Below, piece after piece: positions 34,948 through 45,376 of a stretch of 64,000 nt of DNA (positions within the stretch are counted from its first letter, which is position 1; each line of letters begins with the position of its first letter). A program made the position numbers and the translations under genes. The notes beneath the pieces were generated by a model. The model was not told where the DNA came from. It did not search any database and saw nothing but the letters and a program-made list of their open reading frames with translations. Source of the DNA: an uncultured Aquimarina sp. (GTDB taxonomy: Bacteria > Bacteroidota > Bacteroidia > Flavobacteriales > Flavobacteriaceae). Location: contig CALGLV010000037.1 of NCBI GenBank assembly GCA_937958985.1, positions 1 to 64,000 on the forward strand, given 5' to 3'.

Positions 34948-36015
34948 ATGGCAGGAAATAGCTTTGGAAAATTATTTAAACTAACCACTTTTGGAGAATC
35001 TCATGGAGTAGGTATTGGAGGAGTAATTGATGGTTGCCCCGCTGGTATTGCTTTAGACTTTGATGAAATTCAAAAGGAACTAGATCGAAGAAAACCAGGA
35101 CAATCTGCTATTGTTACACAACGAAAAGAACCAGATAGCGTAGAATTTCTTTCAGGTATTTTTGAAGGAATTACTACAGGTACATCCATTGGATTTTTAA
35201 TTCGTAACGCCAATCAAAAATCCAAAGATTACTCACACATAAAAGATTCATTTAGACCTTCACACGCCGATTATACCTATTATAAAAAATATGGTGATGT
35301 TCGTGATTATAGAGGTGGCGGGCGATCTTCAGCTCGAGAAACTGCTTGTAGAGTGGTTGCTGGTGCAGTAGCCAAGCAAGTACTTAGCGGAATTTCGTTT
35401 CAAGCTTATGTAAGCGGTGTAGGGCATATAAAATTGAATAAGCCATATACAGCATTAGATTTATCGCAAACTGAAGCAAACATAGTACGTTGCCCAGACC
35501 AAGCAATGGCTTTGGAAATGGAAAATTACATCAAACAAATTCGTAAGGAAGGAGATACTGTTGGTGGTATTGTTAGTTGTGTAATAAAAGGTGTTCCAGT
35601 TGGGTTAGGAGAGCCTGTTTTTGATCGTTTACATGCGGAATTAGGAAAGGCAATGCTGTCTATAAACGCAGTCAAAGGGTTTCAATATGGGAGTGGTTTT
35701 GAAGGTGCCGTATTAAAAGGAAGTCAGCATAACGATCAATTCAATGCAGACGGAACTACGCAGTCAAATTACTCGGGCGGTATACAAGGTGGAATATCAA
35801 ACGGAGAAGATATTTATTTTGATGTAGCGTTTAAACCTGTAGCTACCATTATGCAAGATCAGGAAACGATAGATAAAGAAGGAAATAAAGTAGTAATGTC
35901 TGGTAAAGGACGTCACGACCCTTGCGTAGTGCCAAGAGCAGTTGCCATTGTAGAATCTATGGCAGCACTGGTTATTGCAGATTACCTATTACAAAATAGA
36001 GCGAGTAGAATGTAA
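34948..36015 (+). CDS. aroC: Chorismate synthase
   Basis: The protein has 355 residues. It converts 5-enolpyruvylshikimate-3-phosphate to chorismate, using reduced FMN. Signatures are [50 protein letters not shown] and the C-terminal [22 protein letters not shown] -7 box and a terminator flank it, so it is probably transcribed alone. Confidence 0.95.
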   Translation: MAGNSFGKLFKLTTFGESHGVGIGGVIDGCPAGIALDFDEIQKELDRRKPGQSAIVTQRKEPDSVEFLSGIFEGITTGTSIGFLIRNANQKSKDYSHIKDSFRPSHADYTYYKKYGDVRDYRGGGRSSARETACRVVAGAVAKQVLSGISFQAYVSGVGHIKLNKPYTALDLSQTEANIVRCPDQAMALEMENYIKQIRKEGDTVGGIVSCVIKGVPVGLGEPVFDRLHAELGKAMLSINAVKGFQYGSGFEGAVLKGSQHNDQFNADGTTQSNYSGGIQGGISNGEDIYFDVAFKPVATIMQDQETIDKEGNKVVMSGKGRHDPCVVPRAVAIVESMAALVIADYLLQNRASRM

Positions 36016-36042
36016 ATATTTACTCATTTTTAATGATTTCAT

Positions 36043-36073
36043 AAAAAGCTTTCGGTTTCGAAGGCTTTTTTTT
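36043..36073 (+). terminator. Rho-independent terminator of aroC
   Basis: AGCTTTCG (36047-36054) pairs with CGAAGGCT (36059-36066), extended by A/T pairs, and is followed by a run of T. Confidence 0.85.
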
Positions 36074-36250
36074 ATGGACTAAATTTTAGTTGAGACGCTT
36101 ATTGTTGGTTAAGTTTTAGAAAAATGAAAACATGATTATTTTTCAAACTTTAGAATAATTTTCACACCTTAATGAAACCTTTTTTATAATATGCAGTTCT
36201 TTAAAACGTTAAAGACTTATTTATATTAAATTTTAAGCAAAACCTTACGA

Positions 36251-39085
36251 ATGAAATATCTGCAATTACTTTTTTTATTGTTGTCAAGCTTGATTTTTGC
36301 ACAAAAAAATATGGGAGAATTAAATTTTGAAAACTCAATTCCTAACGATACTGCTGTGGTAAGAGGGCAGTTAGACAATGGATTGAAATATTACATACTA
36401 AAAAATGACCGCCCTAAAAAAACAGTCGAAATGCGTTTGATGATCAAAGCGGGTTCGCTACAGGAGGAAGCGGATCAGTTAGGGTTAGCACATATTTTAG
36501 AACACCTTTTGTTTAATGGTACTAAAAATTTTCCGAAGCATAAAATTATTGACTATTTGGAGAGTATCGGTCTTAAGTTTGGCGCAGACCTTAATGCACA
36601 TACGGGGTTTGATGAAACGGTTTATAAATTAAGTATTCCTACAGAAGATATAGAAAAGGTTGATACAGCTTTTCAGATTTTAGAAGATTGGTCGCATAAT
36701 GCACTGTTAGAAGATGAGGAGATCGAAGCCGAACGCGGTGTGGTAATGGAAGAGTATCGATTGCGATTAAAAGGACTTACAGAACGTATTTGGAATGGTG
36801 CCTTTGATGCTTTTTATAAAGACACTAGAGAGCGAAATAGATTGCCTATAGGTACGGAAGAAAGTATTCTGAATTTTAAACCACAGCGTTTACGAGATTT
36901 TTACACCACTTGGTACCGACCTAATTTAATGTCTATTGCCATAGTAGGGGATATTGATGCGGCTTACGCAGAAGAAAAAATTAAAAAACATTTTTCGAAA
37001 CTTGTTAATCCAGAAAATGCAACCAAACTACAACAGTATAACAACAATTTATTTCATGCTGAAAAAAAGATTAAAATAATTACCGATCCTGAATTAACCT
37101 CTACAGGCATTCAAATAGGTTTTTTAGATAAAGAAAAACAAGAAGTTGATGGAGCCTTAATTAAAGAGCTTCAATCAGCAGTGGTAGACGATATTTTAAT
37201 GCAAATGCTTAATAATCGTTTTCAAGAGTTATCATTTAAAAAAGATCCTCCTTTTTTAGGGGCGGGAGCATACAGATCGGGAACATTAGTGACGAATTTG
37301 AAAAGTTTATCCGTAGGGGCGGGCATAGCCGAAGGCAAAGTAATTCGAGGAATTAAATCGTTGTACACCGAGTTAGAGCGTGCTTATAGATTCGGATTTA
37401 CTGCTACCGAATTAGCAAATGCAAAGAAAAATGTACTTTCGGATAACGAAACAACTATTAATCAAAAAGACGAGCGCTATTCAAAAGCATTAATAACAAC
37501 ATTGCTGTCTGAATATAAAGAAAATTGGGCATTGACTTCTGTAGACTGGGAATACGAATTTAAAAAAAACATTGTGCCTTCTGTGAATTTGGAAACTATT
37601 CAAAATCAATTGAAAGAATATTACCATAGAGAGAATCAAAATATTTTAATACTAGTACCTAAAAAAGAAGGTATTGTAGCACCTAAAGAACAAGAAGTTT
37701 TACAAGCGATTACCGAAATTGAAAACAATACTGCTATTACGGCCTATGAAAGTAAATTGTTGCGCGATTCACTATTAGAAACATTCCCAGCCAAAGGGAG
37801 TATTACTTCTAACGAAAGTTTGGCTTATAATATTAGTAAAATAGTATTGAGTAATGGGGTTGAGGTATTTTATAAAAAAACAGATTTTGATACCGATTAC
37901 ATCGGTTTTAAAGCATTTAGTTATGGAGGGACCTCATTATTCTCGGATAATGAAGCAAAGGGAGTAGCTAATTTATTGAGTTATGCCAGTAGCACAGGGG
38001 TAGGTGGTTTTAAAACTTACGAGCTTCAAAAAGTACTATCGGGCAAACAAGTAAGTTTAAATAGTTACGTAGCTGCTTATGATGAAGGTTTTGTTGGAAA
38101 CTCTAAAGTTACCGATATGGAAACCTTATTTCAATTAATACATTTGAATTTTTTGAGTGTTAATAAAGATGAAGAAACATACAATACGGTATTAAGCCGA
38201 AGTAAAGAATGGTTAAAAAATCAATTACTTAATCCGAAACGTGTATTTCAAAATAGAATTTCGAATATATATAATGAAGGTAATCCTAGGTATATAAATG
38301 TATTTGAAGATAATAATTTTGAAAAAATAGCGGATAGCATTTCGTATGAAAAAGTGTATAATAGTTATGTAGAGCGATTTGCAAATACGGGTGATTTTAA
38401 ATTCTTTTTTATTGGAGATTTTGAAGAAGAGAAACTAAAAGATTATGCAGAATTATACTTAGGGTCATTACCAGGCACTACTCAAAAGGAAGTATTTAAA
38501 CTTCATGAATTTGATAAAAAATTAAGTACTAATACACTTACAGTGTATAAGGGTATTGCCGAAAAAGCACAAGTACAAATTAATTTTAGTCATAAGGCGG
38601 CTTATAACCCTAAAGAAAGTAAAGCAATAGCTGTTTTTTCTGCGATTTTAGAGCGTAAATTAAGAAATGCTATTCGCGAAGAAAAAGCAGGAACCTACGG
38701 TGTGCAAGTTTCATTTGGTCATAACAAGCGACCTATCGAAAAGTACGAAGGAGGTATTCGTTTTGAATGTGATCCTAAAAATGTTGAAGATTTAAAGGTC
38801 GAGGTGCTGAAAGTTTTAAAAGCTTTTTTAAAAACAGGCCCTTCCGCGGAAGAGGTAAAAAGTGTAAAAGAACAGTGGGCTTTAGCGCGTAAAAAGCAGT
38901 TACGACAAAATGGATTTTGGTTGACTCAAATGTATAATAAAGTGTATTGGGAAAAGCCAATGGAGACCTTGTTTGAAAACGATAAACTCAACAAATCGAT
39001 TACAGCTAAATACGTTAAAAAAACAGCTTCAAAACTAATTGATGAACCCGAAATGGTAGCAACATTATTGCCCGAAAAAAAGTAG
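36251..39085 (+). CDS. Secreted M16-family (insulinase-type) zinc peptidase
   Basis: The protein has 944 residues with a signal peptide (MKYLQLLFLLLSSLIFAQ). The active-site motif HILEHLLFNG (HxxEH) lies near residue 85, with the downstream Glu in EEIEAERGVVMEE. Two peptidase halves are visible. The first is catalytic and the second (from about 520, SKIVLSNGVEVFYKK) is the inactive structural half, as in PqqL and similar proteases. These enzymes degrade peptides in the periplasm or at the surface. A hairpin lies in the following gap. Confidence 0.9.
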   Translation: MKYLQLLFLLLSSLIFAQKNMGELNFENSIPNDTAVVRGQLDNGLKYYILKNDRPKKTVEMRLMIKAGSLQEEADQLGLAHILEHLLFNGTKNFPKHKIIDYLESIGLKFGADLNAHTGFDETVYKLSIPTEDIEKVDTAFQILEDWSHNALLEDEEIEAERGVVMEEYRLRLKGLTERIWNGAFDAFYKDTRERNRLPIGTEESILNFKPQRLRDFYTTWYRPNLMSIAIVGDIDAAYAEEKIKKHFSKLVNPENATKLQQYNNNLFHAEKKIKIITDPELTSTGIQIGFLDKEKQEVDGALIKELQSAVVDDILMQMLNNRFQELSFKKDPPFLGAGAYRSGTLVTNLKSLSVGAGIAEGKVIRGIKSLYTELERAYRFGFTATELANAKKNVLSDNETTINQKDERYSKALITTLLSEYKENWALTSVDWEYEFKKNIVPSVNLETIQNQLKEYYHRENQNILILVPKKEGIVAPKEQEVLQAITEIENNTAITAYESKLLRDSLLETFPAKGSITSNESLAYNISKIVLSNGVEVFYKKTDFDTDYIGFKAFSYGGTSLFSDNEAKGVANLLSYASSTGVGGFKTYELQKVLSGKQVSLNSYVAAYDEGFVGNSKVTDMETLFQLIHLNFLSVNKDEETYNTVLSRSKEWLKNQLLNPKRVFQNRISNIYNEGNPRYINVFEDNNFEKIADSISYEKVYNSYVERFANTGDFKFFFIGDFEEEKLKDYAELYLGSLPGTTQKEVFKLHEFDKKLSTNTLTVYKGIAEKAQVQINFSHKAAYNPKESKAIAVFSAILERKLRNAIREEKAGTYGVQVSFGHNKRPIEKYEGGIRFECDPKNVEDLKVEVLKVLKAFLKTGPSAEEVKSVKEQWALARKKQLRQNGFWLTQMYNKVYWEKPMETLFENDKLNKSITAKYVKKTASKLIDEPEMVATLLPEKK

Positions 39086-39112
39086 ATAAATAGTGGTTTT
39101 TTGTAGAAGAGT

Positions 39113-39133
39113 GTACTTTAGCATTTAAAGTAC
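39113..39133 (+). other. Intergenic hairpin after the M16 peptidase gene
   Basis: GTACTTTA pairs with TAAAGTAC around a 5-nt loop. There is no T run after it, so it may be an mRNA processing or stability element and not a terminator. Confidence 0.4.
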
Positions 39134-39171
39134 AGCCACTGGGCAATTCAAACAAATAAAGAGTATAAGGG

Positions 39172-40488
39172 ATGAAAAAAATAGCACTACATTGGCAAAT
39201 TCTTGTGGGAATGCTTTTAGGTATAATCCTAGGTTTTGTATTAACTTTAGTGCATTGGGGGCCTAGTTTTATAAGTGATTGGGTTAAGCCTATTGGGACT
39301 ATTTTTATTAATTTATTAAAACTAATTGCGGTCCCGTTAATTATAGCTTCCTTAATAAAAGGAATATCGGATTTAAAAGATATTTCAAAGTTCAAAAAAA
39401 TGGGGGGTCGAACGGTACTTATATATATAGCCACAACAGTGGTAGCTATAATTATAGGGTTGACTTTAGTAAATATTTTTCAGCCAGGCGCTGGAATTAC
39501 AAGCGAAACTATTGAAAAGCTAACCAATACTTATGCAGGGAATACCAAAATTTCTTCGCGTATAGCGGAAGCTTCCAAACAACAAAGTAGTGGGCCATTA
39601 CAGTTTTTGGTAGATATGGTTCCTAAAAATGCAATACAAGCAATGTCTAATAATAAGATGATGTTGCAAGTAATTTTCTTTTCTATTTTATTAGGAATCT
39701 GTATGCTTTTAGTACCTGAAAAAGAAAGCAAGCCTTTAAAAAAGTTTTTCGATAGCTTAAATAGTGTTATTCTAAAAATGGTGGATGTTATTATGTTAAT
39801 GGCACCTATTGCCGTTTTTTCATTACTAGCAAACGTAGTAGTTACTGCCGATGATTCAGATATTTTATTAGCATTATTAAAATATGCTTTAATTGTGGTT
39901 TCAGGATTAATTTGCATGGTGTTAGTTTACATGTTGTTAATTAAATTTTATGTAAAAAAATCTCCTTTATGGTTTTTAAAACAAATTAGCCCTGCCCAAT
40001 TGCTTGCATTTTCTACAAGTTCAAGTGCGGCAACGCTGCCTGTAACTATGGAAAGAGTAGAAGAGCATGTGGGGGTGGATCAGGAAGTATCTAGTTTTGT
40101 ATTGCCTGTGGGAGCAACTATTAATATGGATGGAACAAGTCTATACCAAGCGGTAGCGGCAGTTTTTATTATGCAAGTTTTATGGCCCGAAGGCTTAACT
40201 TTTTCAAATCAACTAACAATTATTCTTACAGCTTTATTAGCATCAATAGGATCTGCAGCAGTGCCTGGTGCAGGAATGGTAATGCTGGTGATTGTTTTGG
40301 AAACGGTGGGCTTTCCCCCAAGTAGTTTGCCTATTGGTTTGGCTTTAATTTTTGCTATGGATAGACCTTTGGATATGCTGCGAACAACCATTAATGTTAC
40401 TGGTGATGCCACCGTGGCTACAATCATAGCAAAAAGTTTAGGGAAAATAAAAAAACCTGTACCTAAAAACAGGGACGATGAGTTGTAA
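39172..40488 (+). CDS. Dicarboxylate/amino acid:cation symporter (DAACS)
   Basis: The protein has 438 residues with eight transmembrane helices and two re-entrant hairpins. The family's Ser-rich hairpin is FSTSSSAATLPVT, the cation site NMDGTSLYQAVAAVFI, and the substrate region GAGMVMLVIVLE followed by DRPLDMLRTTINVTGD, whose Arg near the end of the domain favours acidic substrates. It takes up glutamate, aspartate or C4-dicarboxylates with protons or sodium. The exact substrate is unknown. Confidence 0.9.
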   Translation: MKKIALHWQILVGMLLGIILGFVLTLVHWGPSFISDWVKPIGTIFINLLKLIAVPLIIASLIKGISDLKDISKFKKMGGRTVLIYIATTVVAIIIGLTLVNIFQPGAGITSETIEKLTNTYAGNTKISSRIAEASKQQSSGPLQFLVDMVPKNAIQAMSNNKMMLQVIFFSILLGICMLLVPEKESKPLKKFFDSLNSVILKMVDVIMLMAPIAVFSLLANVVVTADDSDILLALLKYALIVVSGLICMVLVYMLLIKFYVKKSPLWFLKQISPAQLLAFSTSSSAATLPVTMERVEEHVGVDQEVSSFVLPVGATINMDGTSLYQAVAAVFIMQVLWPEGLTFSNQLTIILTALLASIGSAAVPGAGMVMLVIVLETVGFPPSSLPIGLALIFAMDRPLDMLRTTINVTGDATVATIIAKSLGKIKKPVPKNRDDEL

Positions 40489-40528
40489 ATTCATATTAAA
40501 AGATCGAGGTTTGTACCTAAATTAAAAA

Positions 40529-41590
40529 ATGATGCAAGACTTTTTATCTACAGTTATTTTAGGCAATTCAATACAACAACTATTAATTGCAGTTGCTTAT
40601 ATTGTGGGAGGTTTTTTTGTAGCTAAAATCATTTTTTTCATTCTAAAGAAAATAATAAAGGGTTTTGTTTCAAAATCAAAATCACAATTGGATGATATTA
40701 TTTTTACAACAATGCATCGCCCTCTGTTAATAGGAATAGTAGTCATTGGTTTCTATTTAGGTGTTGAGCAATTGAGTATAGGTGATAAATTACGATCCGT
40801 TAATGATAAGTTATACCACATCATTATAATTTTAATGATTACTTGGTTTTTAGTACGATTAATAAAAGCGCTAATAGATCAGTATGTAAAATCAATAGTT
40901 CTAAAAACAGAATCGACTTATGATGATCAATTAATGCCAGTAATAAAACAACTGGTTTTTGTGGCTGTATGGTCTATGGGGATTATTATTAGCTTAAATT
41001 ATGCGGGCTATAATGTAAGTGCACTTGTTGCAGGTTTAGGAATTGGGGGATTAGCTTTCGCTTTAGCAGCTAAAGATTATATTGAAAATATTTTTGGAGG
41101 AATGTCTGTTTTTACAGACAAGCCATTTCAAACAAAAGATAGAATTCGTATCGATGGTTTTGATGGAACTGTTGAAGAAATAGGGATTCGTCGTTCGCGT
41201 ATACGTACTTTGGGCGGGACTCTAGTAACCATACCTAATGCAAAATTCATACATAATAGTGTTGAAAATGTAGCGCTAGAATTAACCCGGAAAATTGTAT
41301 TACAACTCGGGTTGACTTACGACACTTCTTCCGATAAAATGGAAATGGCTTTAGAAATTTTGAGGGATATTAATGCAGCTAATCAAGAATTGGTAACCGA
41401 AGAGGCGGTTACTTTTTTTGCAGGATTTGGAGCTTCTTCTCTTGATATTACATTTATTTATTACATCCGTAAAGGAGCTGATATAGCTAAAACACAAAGT
41501 GTAATGAATTTGGAAATTTTAAAACGTTTTGAAGTGGCAGGACTAGAATTTGCATTTCCTACGCAAACGGTTCATTTGGCTAAAGATTAA
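40529..41590 (+). CDS. Mechanosensitive ion channel (MscS family)
   Basis: The protein has 353 residues. Four to five helices occupy the N-terminal half. The pore-lining helix and beta domain follow: NVSALVAGLGIGGLAFALAAKDYIENIFGGM, then DKPFQTKDRIRIDGFDGTVEEIGIRRSRIRTLGGTLVTIPNAKF, which is the MscS signature. It opens under membrane tension to release solutes. The gene starts 40 bp after the symporter and may share its mRNA. Confidence 0.9.
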   Translation: MMQDFLSTVILGNSIQQLLIAVAYIVGGFFVAKIIFFILKKIIKGFVSKSKSQLDDIIFTTMHRPLLIGIVVIGFYLGVEQLSIGDKLRSVNDKLYHIIIILMITWFLVRLIKALIDQYVKSIVLKTESTYDDQLMPVIKQLVFVAVWSMGIIISLNYAGYNVSALVAGLGIGGLAFALAAKDYIENIFGGMSVFTDKPFQTKDRIRIDGFDGTVEEIGIRRSRIRTLGGTLVTIPNAKFIHNSVENVALELTRKIVLQLGLTYDTSSDKMEMALEILRDINAANQELVTEEAVTFFAGFGASSLDITFIYYIRKGADIAKTQSVMNLEILKRFEVAGLEFAFPTQTVHLAKD

Positions 41591-41681
41591 GGGCGATTAG
41601 GATATATTTAACAGAATTTAATATAATGAATATTTTTATTTGTTTTAGCTTTACTTATACACACTAAATAAAAACCGTAAA

Positions 41682-42293
41682 ATGGTTGAGATTTTAACAA
41701 CAATATTTTTTGTGTTTGCAGTTATCGACCCGATTGGTTCTGTCCCTGTATACCTTGAAGGAACTAAAGAGTTTGATGCTGCTCATAAAAAGAAAATTGC
41801 TATTCGAGCTTCGGTAATAGCCTTTTTAATTTTGTTGTTTTTTATAGTTATAGGGCAATTAATTTTAGAGGGAATGTCAGTGTCATTAGATGCTTTTCAA
41901 ATTTCGGGAGGAGTAATATTATTTTTATTTGCGTTAACAATGATATTTGGAGACGGAAAACCTGAACTTGAAAAAAACCGAATTACCGACTATAAACATG
42001 TTACTATTTTTCCAATTGCAATACCATCAATAGCTTCTCCTGGAGCAATAATGGCAGTAGTTTTAATGACAGATAATCACTTGTATACTATTGGACAGCA
42101 GTTTGTAACTACTGTTATTGTTATGTTGGTTATAGCAATTACATGTATAATTTTACTAGCAGCTAACCATTTTCAAAAGCGAATTGGTAATTACGGAATT
42201 ACTGTTATAAGTAAAATTATGGGGCTAATTTTAGCATCTTACGCAGTGCAGAGTATTTTGACGGGAATTAGTAGTTATTTTTCTAAGATCTAA
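41682..42293 (+). CDS. MarC-family integral membrane protein
   Basis: The protein has 203 residues with six helices. The MarC/UPF0056 pattern is VIDPIGSVPVYL near the start, then FQISGGVILFLFALTMIFG and FPIAIPSIASPGAIMAV. The function of the family is not established. E. coli MarC was once linked to antibiotic resistance, but this was not upheld. The gene is convergent with the DCC-family gene. Confidence 0.85.
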   Translation: MVEILTTIFFVFAVIDPIGSVPVYLEGTKEFDAAHKKKIAIRASVIAFLILLFFIVIGQLILEGMSVSLDAFQISGGVILFLFALTMIFGDGKPELEKNRITDYKHVTIFPIAIPSIASPGAIMAVVLMTDNHLYTIGQQFVTTVIVMLVIAITCIILLAANHFQKRIGNYGITVISKIMGLILASYAVQSILTGISSYFSKI

Positions 42294-42315
42294 ATCAAAC
42301 CTTCAGGTATAACTA

Positions 42316-42744
42316 TTAATTGTCTAAAAACAATTCCTTAAGCTCTGGAGTCGGAATCCAGCACGCTTCTTTTTTTCCAAACCATCGGTAACGGTTTTTA
42401 GCTATAAAATCATATATCCAATCTCTAATTTGCGCAGGGATAAATAGCAAGAAACTCAAATAAGAATAAGGACCACTCAGTTTTTTTGCGGCTTGCAAAG
42501 CAGCTGACGATTTTATATAATAAGCTATATTAGGTTTAATAAGTATTATAGAGTCAATTTTTGAGGGATCTATTTGTCGTTCAGCTAATAGCTGTTTTCC
42601 GATGTCACTTTGTAAAGAAGCATAGCGAAACACCTTATTTTTATCTCTTTCGATAATAAATTGAACCGCACCATTACATAAATTACAAACACCGTCAAAG
42701 AGAATGATTTGTGTGTTTTTAGGAAGGTTATCTATGGCTTTCAA
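42316..42744 (-). CDS. DCC-family (DUF393) thiol-disulfide oxidoreductase-like protein
   Basis: The protein has 142 residues. It begins with the diagnostic ILFDGVCNLCNGAVQFIIERD, where CNLC is the redox-like CxxC. FRYASLQSD, IILIKPNIAYYIKSSAAL and WIYDFIAKNRYRWFGKKEACWIPTPE complete the family. The role is unknown. It is flanked by convergent marC-like and divergent pcm genes. Confidence 0.85.
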   Translation of the reverse strand: MKAIDNLPKNTQIILFDGVCNLCNGAVQFIIERDKNKVFRYASLQSDIGKQLLAERQIDPSKIDSIILIKPNIAYYIKSSAALQAAKKLSGPYSYLSFLLFIPAQIRDWIYDFIAKNRYRWFGKKEACWIPTPELKELFLDN

Positions 42745-42877
42745 TAAGATTGATTTTTAAGGTTAAATATACTAACTTAAAGTAGTTAAAAGTTCTATTT
42801 ATTGCAGTCCTTGTTCAATTGTTATTAACTAAACGGTTTATTGCAATTACAACAGGACAATTCATGATTTTCTTTAT

Positions 42878-42885
42878 TATTTTTG
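42878..42885 (+). promoter_or_regulatory. -7 box (TATTTTTG) for pcm
   Basis: TATTTTTG lies 19 bp before the pcm ATG. Confidence 0.5.
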
Positions 42886-42904
42886 AAGTATAAGGATATA
42901 CACA

Positions 42905-43552
42905 ATGCTTCAAAACGATACCACCAAACATCAAGGGATGAGACGAAAATTAGTTTCAGAACTTAACAAAAAAGGAATTACAGATGAAAAAGTTTTGAAT
43001 GTGATAAATAAGGTGCCACGTCATCTTTTTTTAGATTCCTCTTTTGAGAGTCATGCATATCAAAATAAAGCATTTCCTATTGGAGCAGAACAAACTATTT
43101 CACATCCTTATACAGTAGCTTTTCAATCGGCTTTATTAAAAGTTTCACCAGGTCACAAAGTGTTAGAGATTGGTACAGGTAGTGGTTATCAAACTGCAGT
43201 ATTGTGTGAATTGAAAGCTCAAGTATATTCAATTGAACGCCAACATGAATTGTTTAAAACTACAAAAAAACTGTTGCCAAAACTAAATTACAATCCCAAG
43301 CAATTAATTTTTGGAGATGGTTATAAAGGATTAGCAGCTCAAGCTCCTTTTGATAGTATTATTGTAACAGCTGGCGCACCTTATGTTCCTAAAGATTTAA
43401 TGGCGCAATTAAAAATAGGGGGTAGGTTAGTTATTCCTGTGGGAGCAGACCCACAAATTATGTATTTGTATGTACGAAAAGATGCCAAAACATTTACCAA
43501 AGAGGAGTTTGGGGAATTTAGGTTTGTGCCTCTTTTAGAAAGTAAAAACTAA
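42905..43552 (+). CDS. pcm: Protein-L-isoaspartate O-methyltransferase
   Basis: The protein has 215 residues. It methylates isoaspartyl residues with SAM so that damaged proteins can be repaired. Motifs are VPRHLFLDSSFESHAYQNKAFPIGAEQTISHPY, where the first part is the substrate loop, and VLEIGTGSGYQTAVL for SAM. IIVTAGAPYVPKDLMAQLKIGGRLVIPVG closes the fold. It is convergent with the nitrate-type histidine kinase, 12 bp apart. Confidence 0.95.
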   Translation: MLQNDTTKHQGMRRKLVSELNKKGITDEKVLNVINKVPRHLFLDSSFESHAYQNKAFPIGAEQTISHPYTVAFQSALLKVSPGHKVLEIGTGSGYQTAVLCELKAQVYSIERQHELFKTTKKLLPKLNYNPKQLIFGDGYKGLAAQAPFDSIIVTAGAPYVPKDLMAQLKIGGRLVIPVGADPQIMYLYVRKDAKTFTKEEFGEFRFVPLLESKN

Positions 43553-43564
43553 AGCGTTGTTTTT

Positions 43565-45376
43565 CTAATCAGTAATAGAAGCAACTCCGAGTGGGAAGTT
43601 AATAACAACTCTTGTTCCCGAAGAAGAGGAGTTAATAAAAACCCTACCATTAATATATTCCATTCGCTCTTTCATAAAGAATAACCCCATACCGCCTTCG
43701 CTTCCGCCTTTTGGTTTTTTAGCAGTTTTTTCAATATCAAACCCTTTACCATTATCGGTAACAGAAATACTTAAAAGATCCTTAGTTTTCTTAATGGCAA
43801 CTAGTATATAAGTAGCTTCGGCATATTTAATAGAATTATTAATACATTCCTGAGTAACTCTATATAAATTAGTTTCAACTAAGGTGTTAAATCGAATGTT
43901 TTTATCAATAGTATTTTCGCAAATAATTTCAGCATCACTAAATTTATTTAACTGAGTAACCATTTTTTGAATAGCCGTAGTAATTCCATAATCCAAAAGC
44001 TCAGGAGGGGTTAAATTAAAGGTGGCCATTCTAACTCCCAGGATTATATTTTTGGTATGTAGCTTTAATAAATCAATTTTAGATTCTAAGGTGTCGGTTT
44101 GTTGAATATTTAAAGACTCTAAATTAAATTTTAAAGCTGTTAGCATTTGGCCAATACTGTCGTGAATATCTTTAGCAATACGTTTGCGTTCTTCCTCTTG
44201 TGCTTCTACAATTAAGCTTGCTTTTGATTTTTGAAGCGCCCTCTCGGTTTCCATTTTTTCGAAATTTAAAGCTTCTACTTTATATTGCGCTTTTTTTCGT
44301 TTAGTAATGTCTAAGCAAACAAAGAGGTATTCGGTTACACCTTTGGATTTAATAAAGGGAAATACCGATATATCTAACCATTCAATTTTAATAGCATCTA
44401 ATTTTACTTTAAATTCATGATGTAGTAAAGCTCCTTTTTCAGCGATAATCAAGTCTTTTAAAACCCGTTGATCGCTTTCACTTAATCCTAAATTCTCAAA
44501 AATAATATGTTTATGTCCGCCATGTTGTTTATCTAAAATTTCTTGCATCCGTTTCCCTAAAGAAAGAATGGTTCCATTTTTGTCGATACGAGCAAAAAAT
44601 AGTGTTTGATTTATTGCTTTTTGTAATAACTGAAGCTCAGCCAGCGTTTCATTTTTTTGCTTTACAGCCATATTTGCCTTGTCGGCAAAATCAAAAGCAT
44701 CATCTTTAGCGGCAATTAATTCTCCTATGGTAGTTTTTATTTTTCTTGCAGCGGGTTTGAATAAAAATAATATTTCAAAAAGTAGCAAAACCAAAACCAA
44801 CACAAATGTTATAGATTCTACAGCCTTGATATTTTTTATTTTCTCAGAGGCATAGGTTTCATAACCATAAACATAAGCATTCATTTTTTTTAGGAAAGAA
44901 GATTCTTTCTCTAGAAAAGATTTGGTAGCAACGTCAGAGACATTCTTGTTTTTTACAATTGCACTTTTTATAATTTGACTAAGGTTAAAAAGCTCCTTAA
45001 TTTCTAGATCTACTTCTTTGTAGAGTTTTTGGAGTGTTTTTTTTCCAGCCGTTTTTGGTAAATTAATAAGATTATTACGCAAAAGGTTGTGAGAGCTTAT
45101 CCATTCGTTTAAAGCCGTGTTTAATTCTTTTTCAACATTTCTTTCTACAGGTATATCTGTTTTTAATAATAAAATGCACTTACTTATTTTTTGACTCAAC
45201 ATACGCTGTTTGCCAGCAATATTTATTATTTGGGCATCATAATCATTAGCAGATAATGCACGTTGAATAAATATTTGAGAAATTAATATCAAAAAAGCAA
45301 TAATACCCAAGGCCAGTAAGTATATTTTACTGAGGGAAGAAAAAGTTTTTACGTCTAACGAATCTTTAGAACTCAC
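43565..45376 (-). CDS. Sensor histidine kinase with PilJ/NarX-type periplasmic P-box domain and PAS domain
   Basis: The protein has 603 residues from a GTG. Two transmembrane helices (about 17-37 and 187-208) flank a periplasmic sensor of the PilJ/NarX type, whose P-box reads IINIAGKQRMLSQKIS (about 51-66). In NarX the equivalent segment binds nitrate and nitrite through conserved Arg. The first Arg is kept and the second is Lys. A coiled linker and a PAS domain (about 255-365) follow, then HisKA_3 with the phospho-His in AKDIHDSIGQ (H405) and a HATPase domain (ECINNSIKYAEA, DNGKGFD, GMGLFFMKERM). The start overlaps the stop of the DUF4202 gene (TAGTG), so translation is coupled. The likely partner is the NarL-type regulator at 52.4 kb. 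Confidence 0.85.
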   Translation of the reverse strand: MSSKDSLDVKTFSSLSKIYLLALGIIAFLILISQIFIQRALSANDYDAQIINIAGKQRMLSQKISKCILLLKTDIPVERNVEKELNTALNEWISSHNLLRNNLINLPKTAGKKTLQKLYKEVDLEIKELFNLSQIIKSAIVKNKNVSDVATKSFLEKESSFLKKMNAYVYGYETYASEKIKNIKAVESITFVLVLVLLLFEILFLFKPAARKIKTTIGELIAAKDDAFDFADKANMAVKQKNETLAELQLLQKAINQTLFFARIDKNGTILSLGKRMQEILDKQHGGHKHIIFENLGLSESDQRVLKDLIIAEKGALLHHEFKVKLDAIKIEWLDISVFPFIKSKGVTEYLFVCLDITKRKKAQYKVEALNFEKMETERALQKSKASLIVEAQEEERKRIAKDIHDSIGQMLTALKFNLESLNIQQTDTLESKIDLLKLHTKNIILGVRMATFNLTPPELLDYGITTAIQKMVTQLNKFSDAEIICENTIDKNIRFNTLVETNLYRVTQECINNSIKYAEATYILVAIKKTKDLLSISVTDNGKGFDIEKTAKKPKGGSEGGMGLFFMKERMEYINGRVFINSSSSGTRVVINFPLGVASITD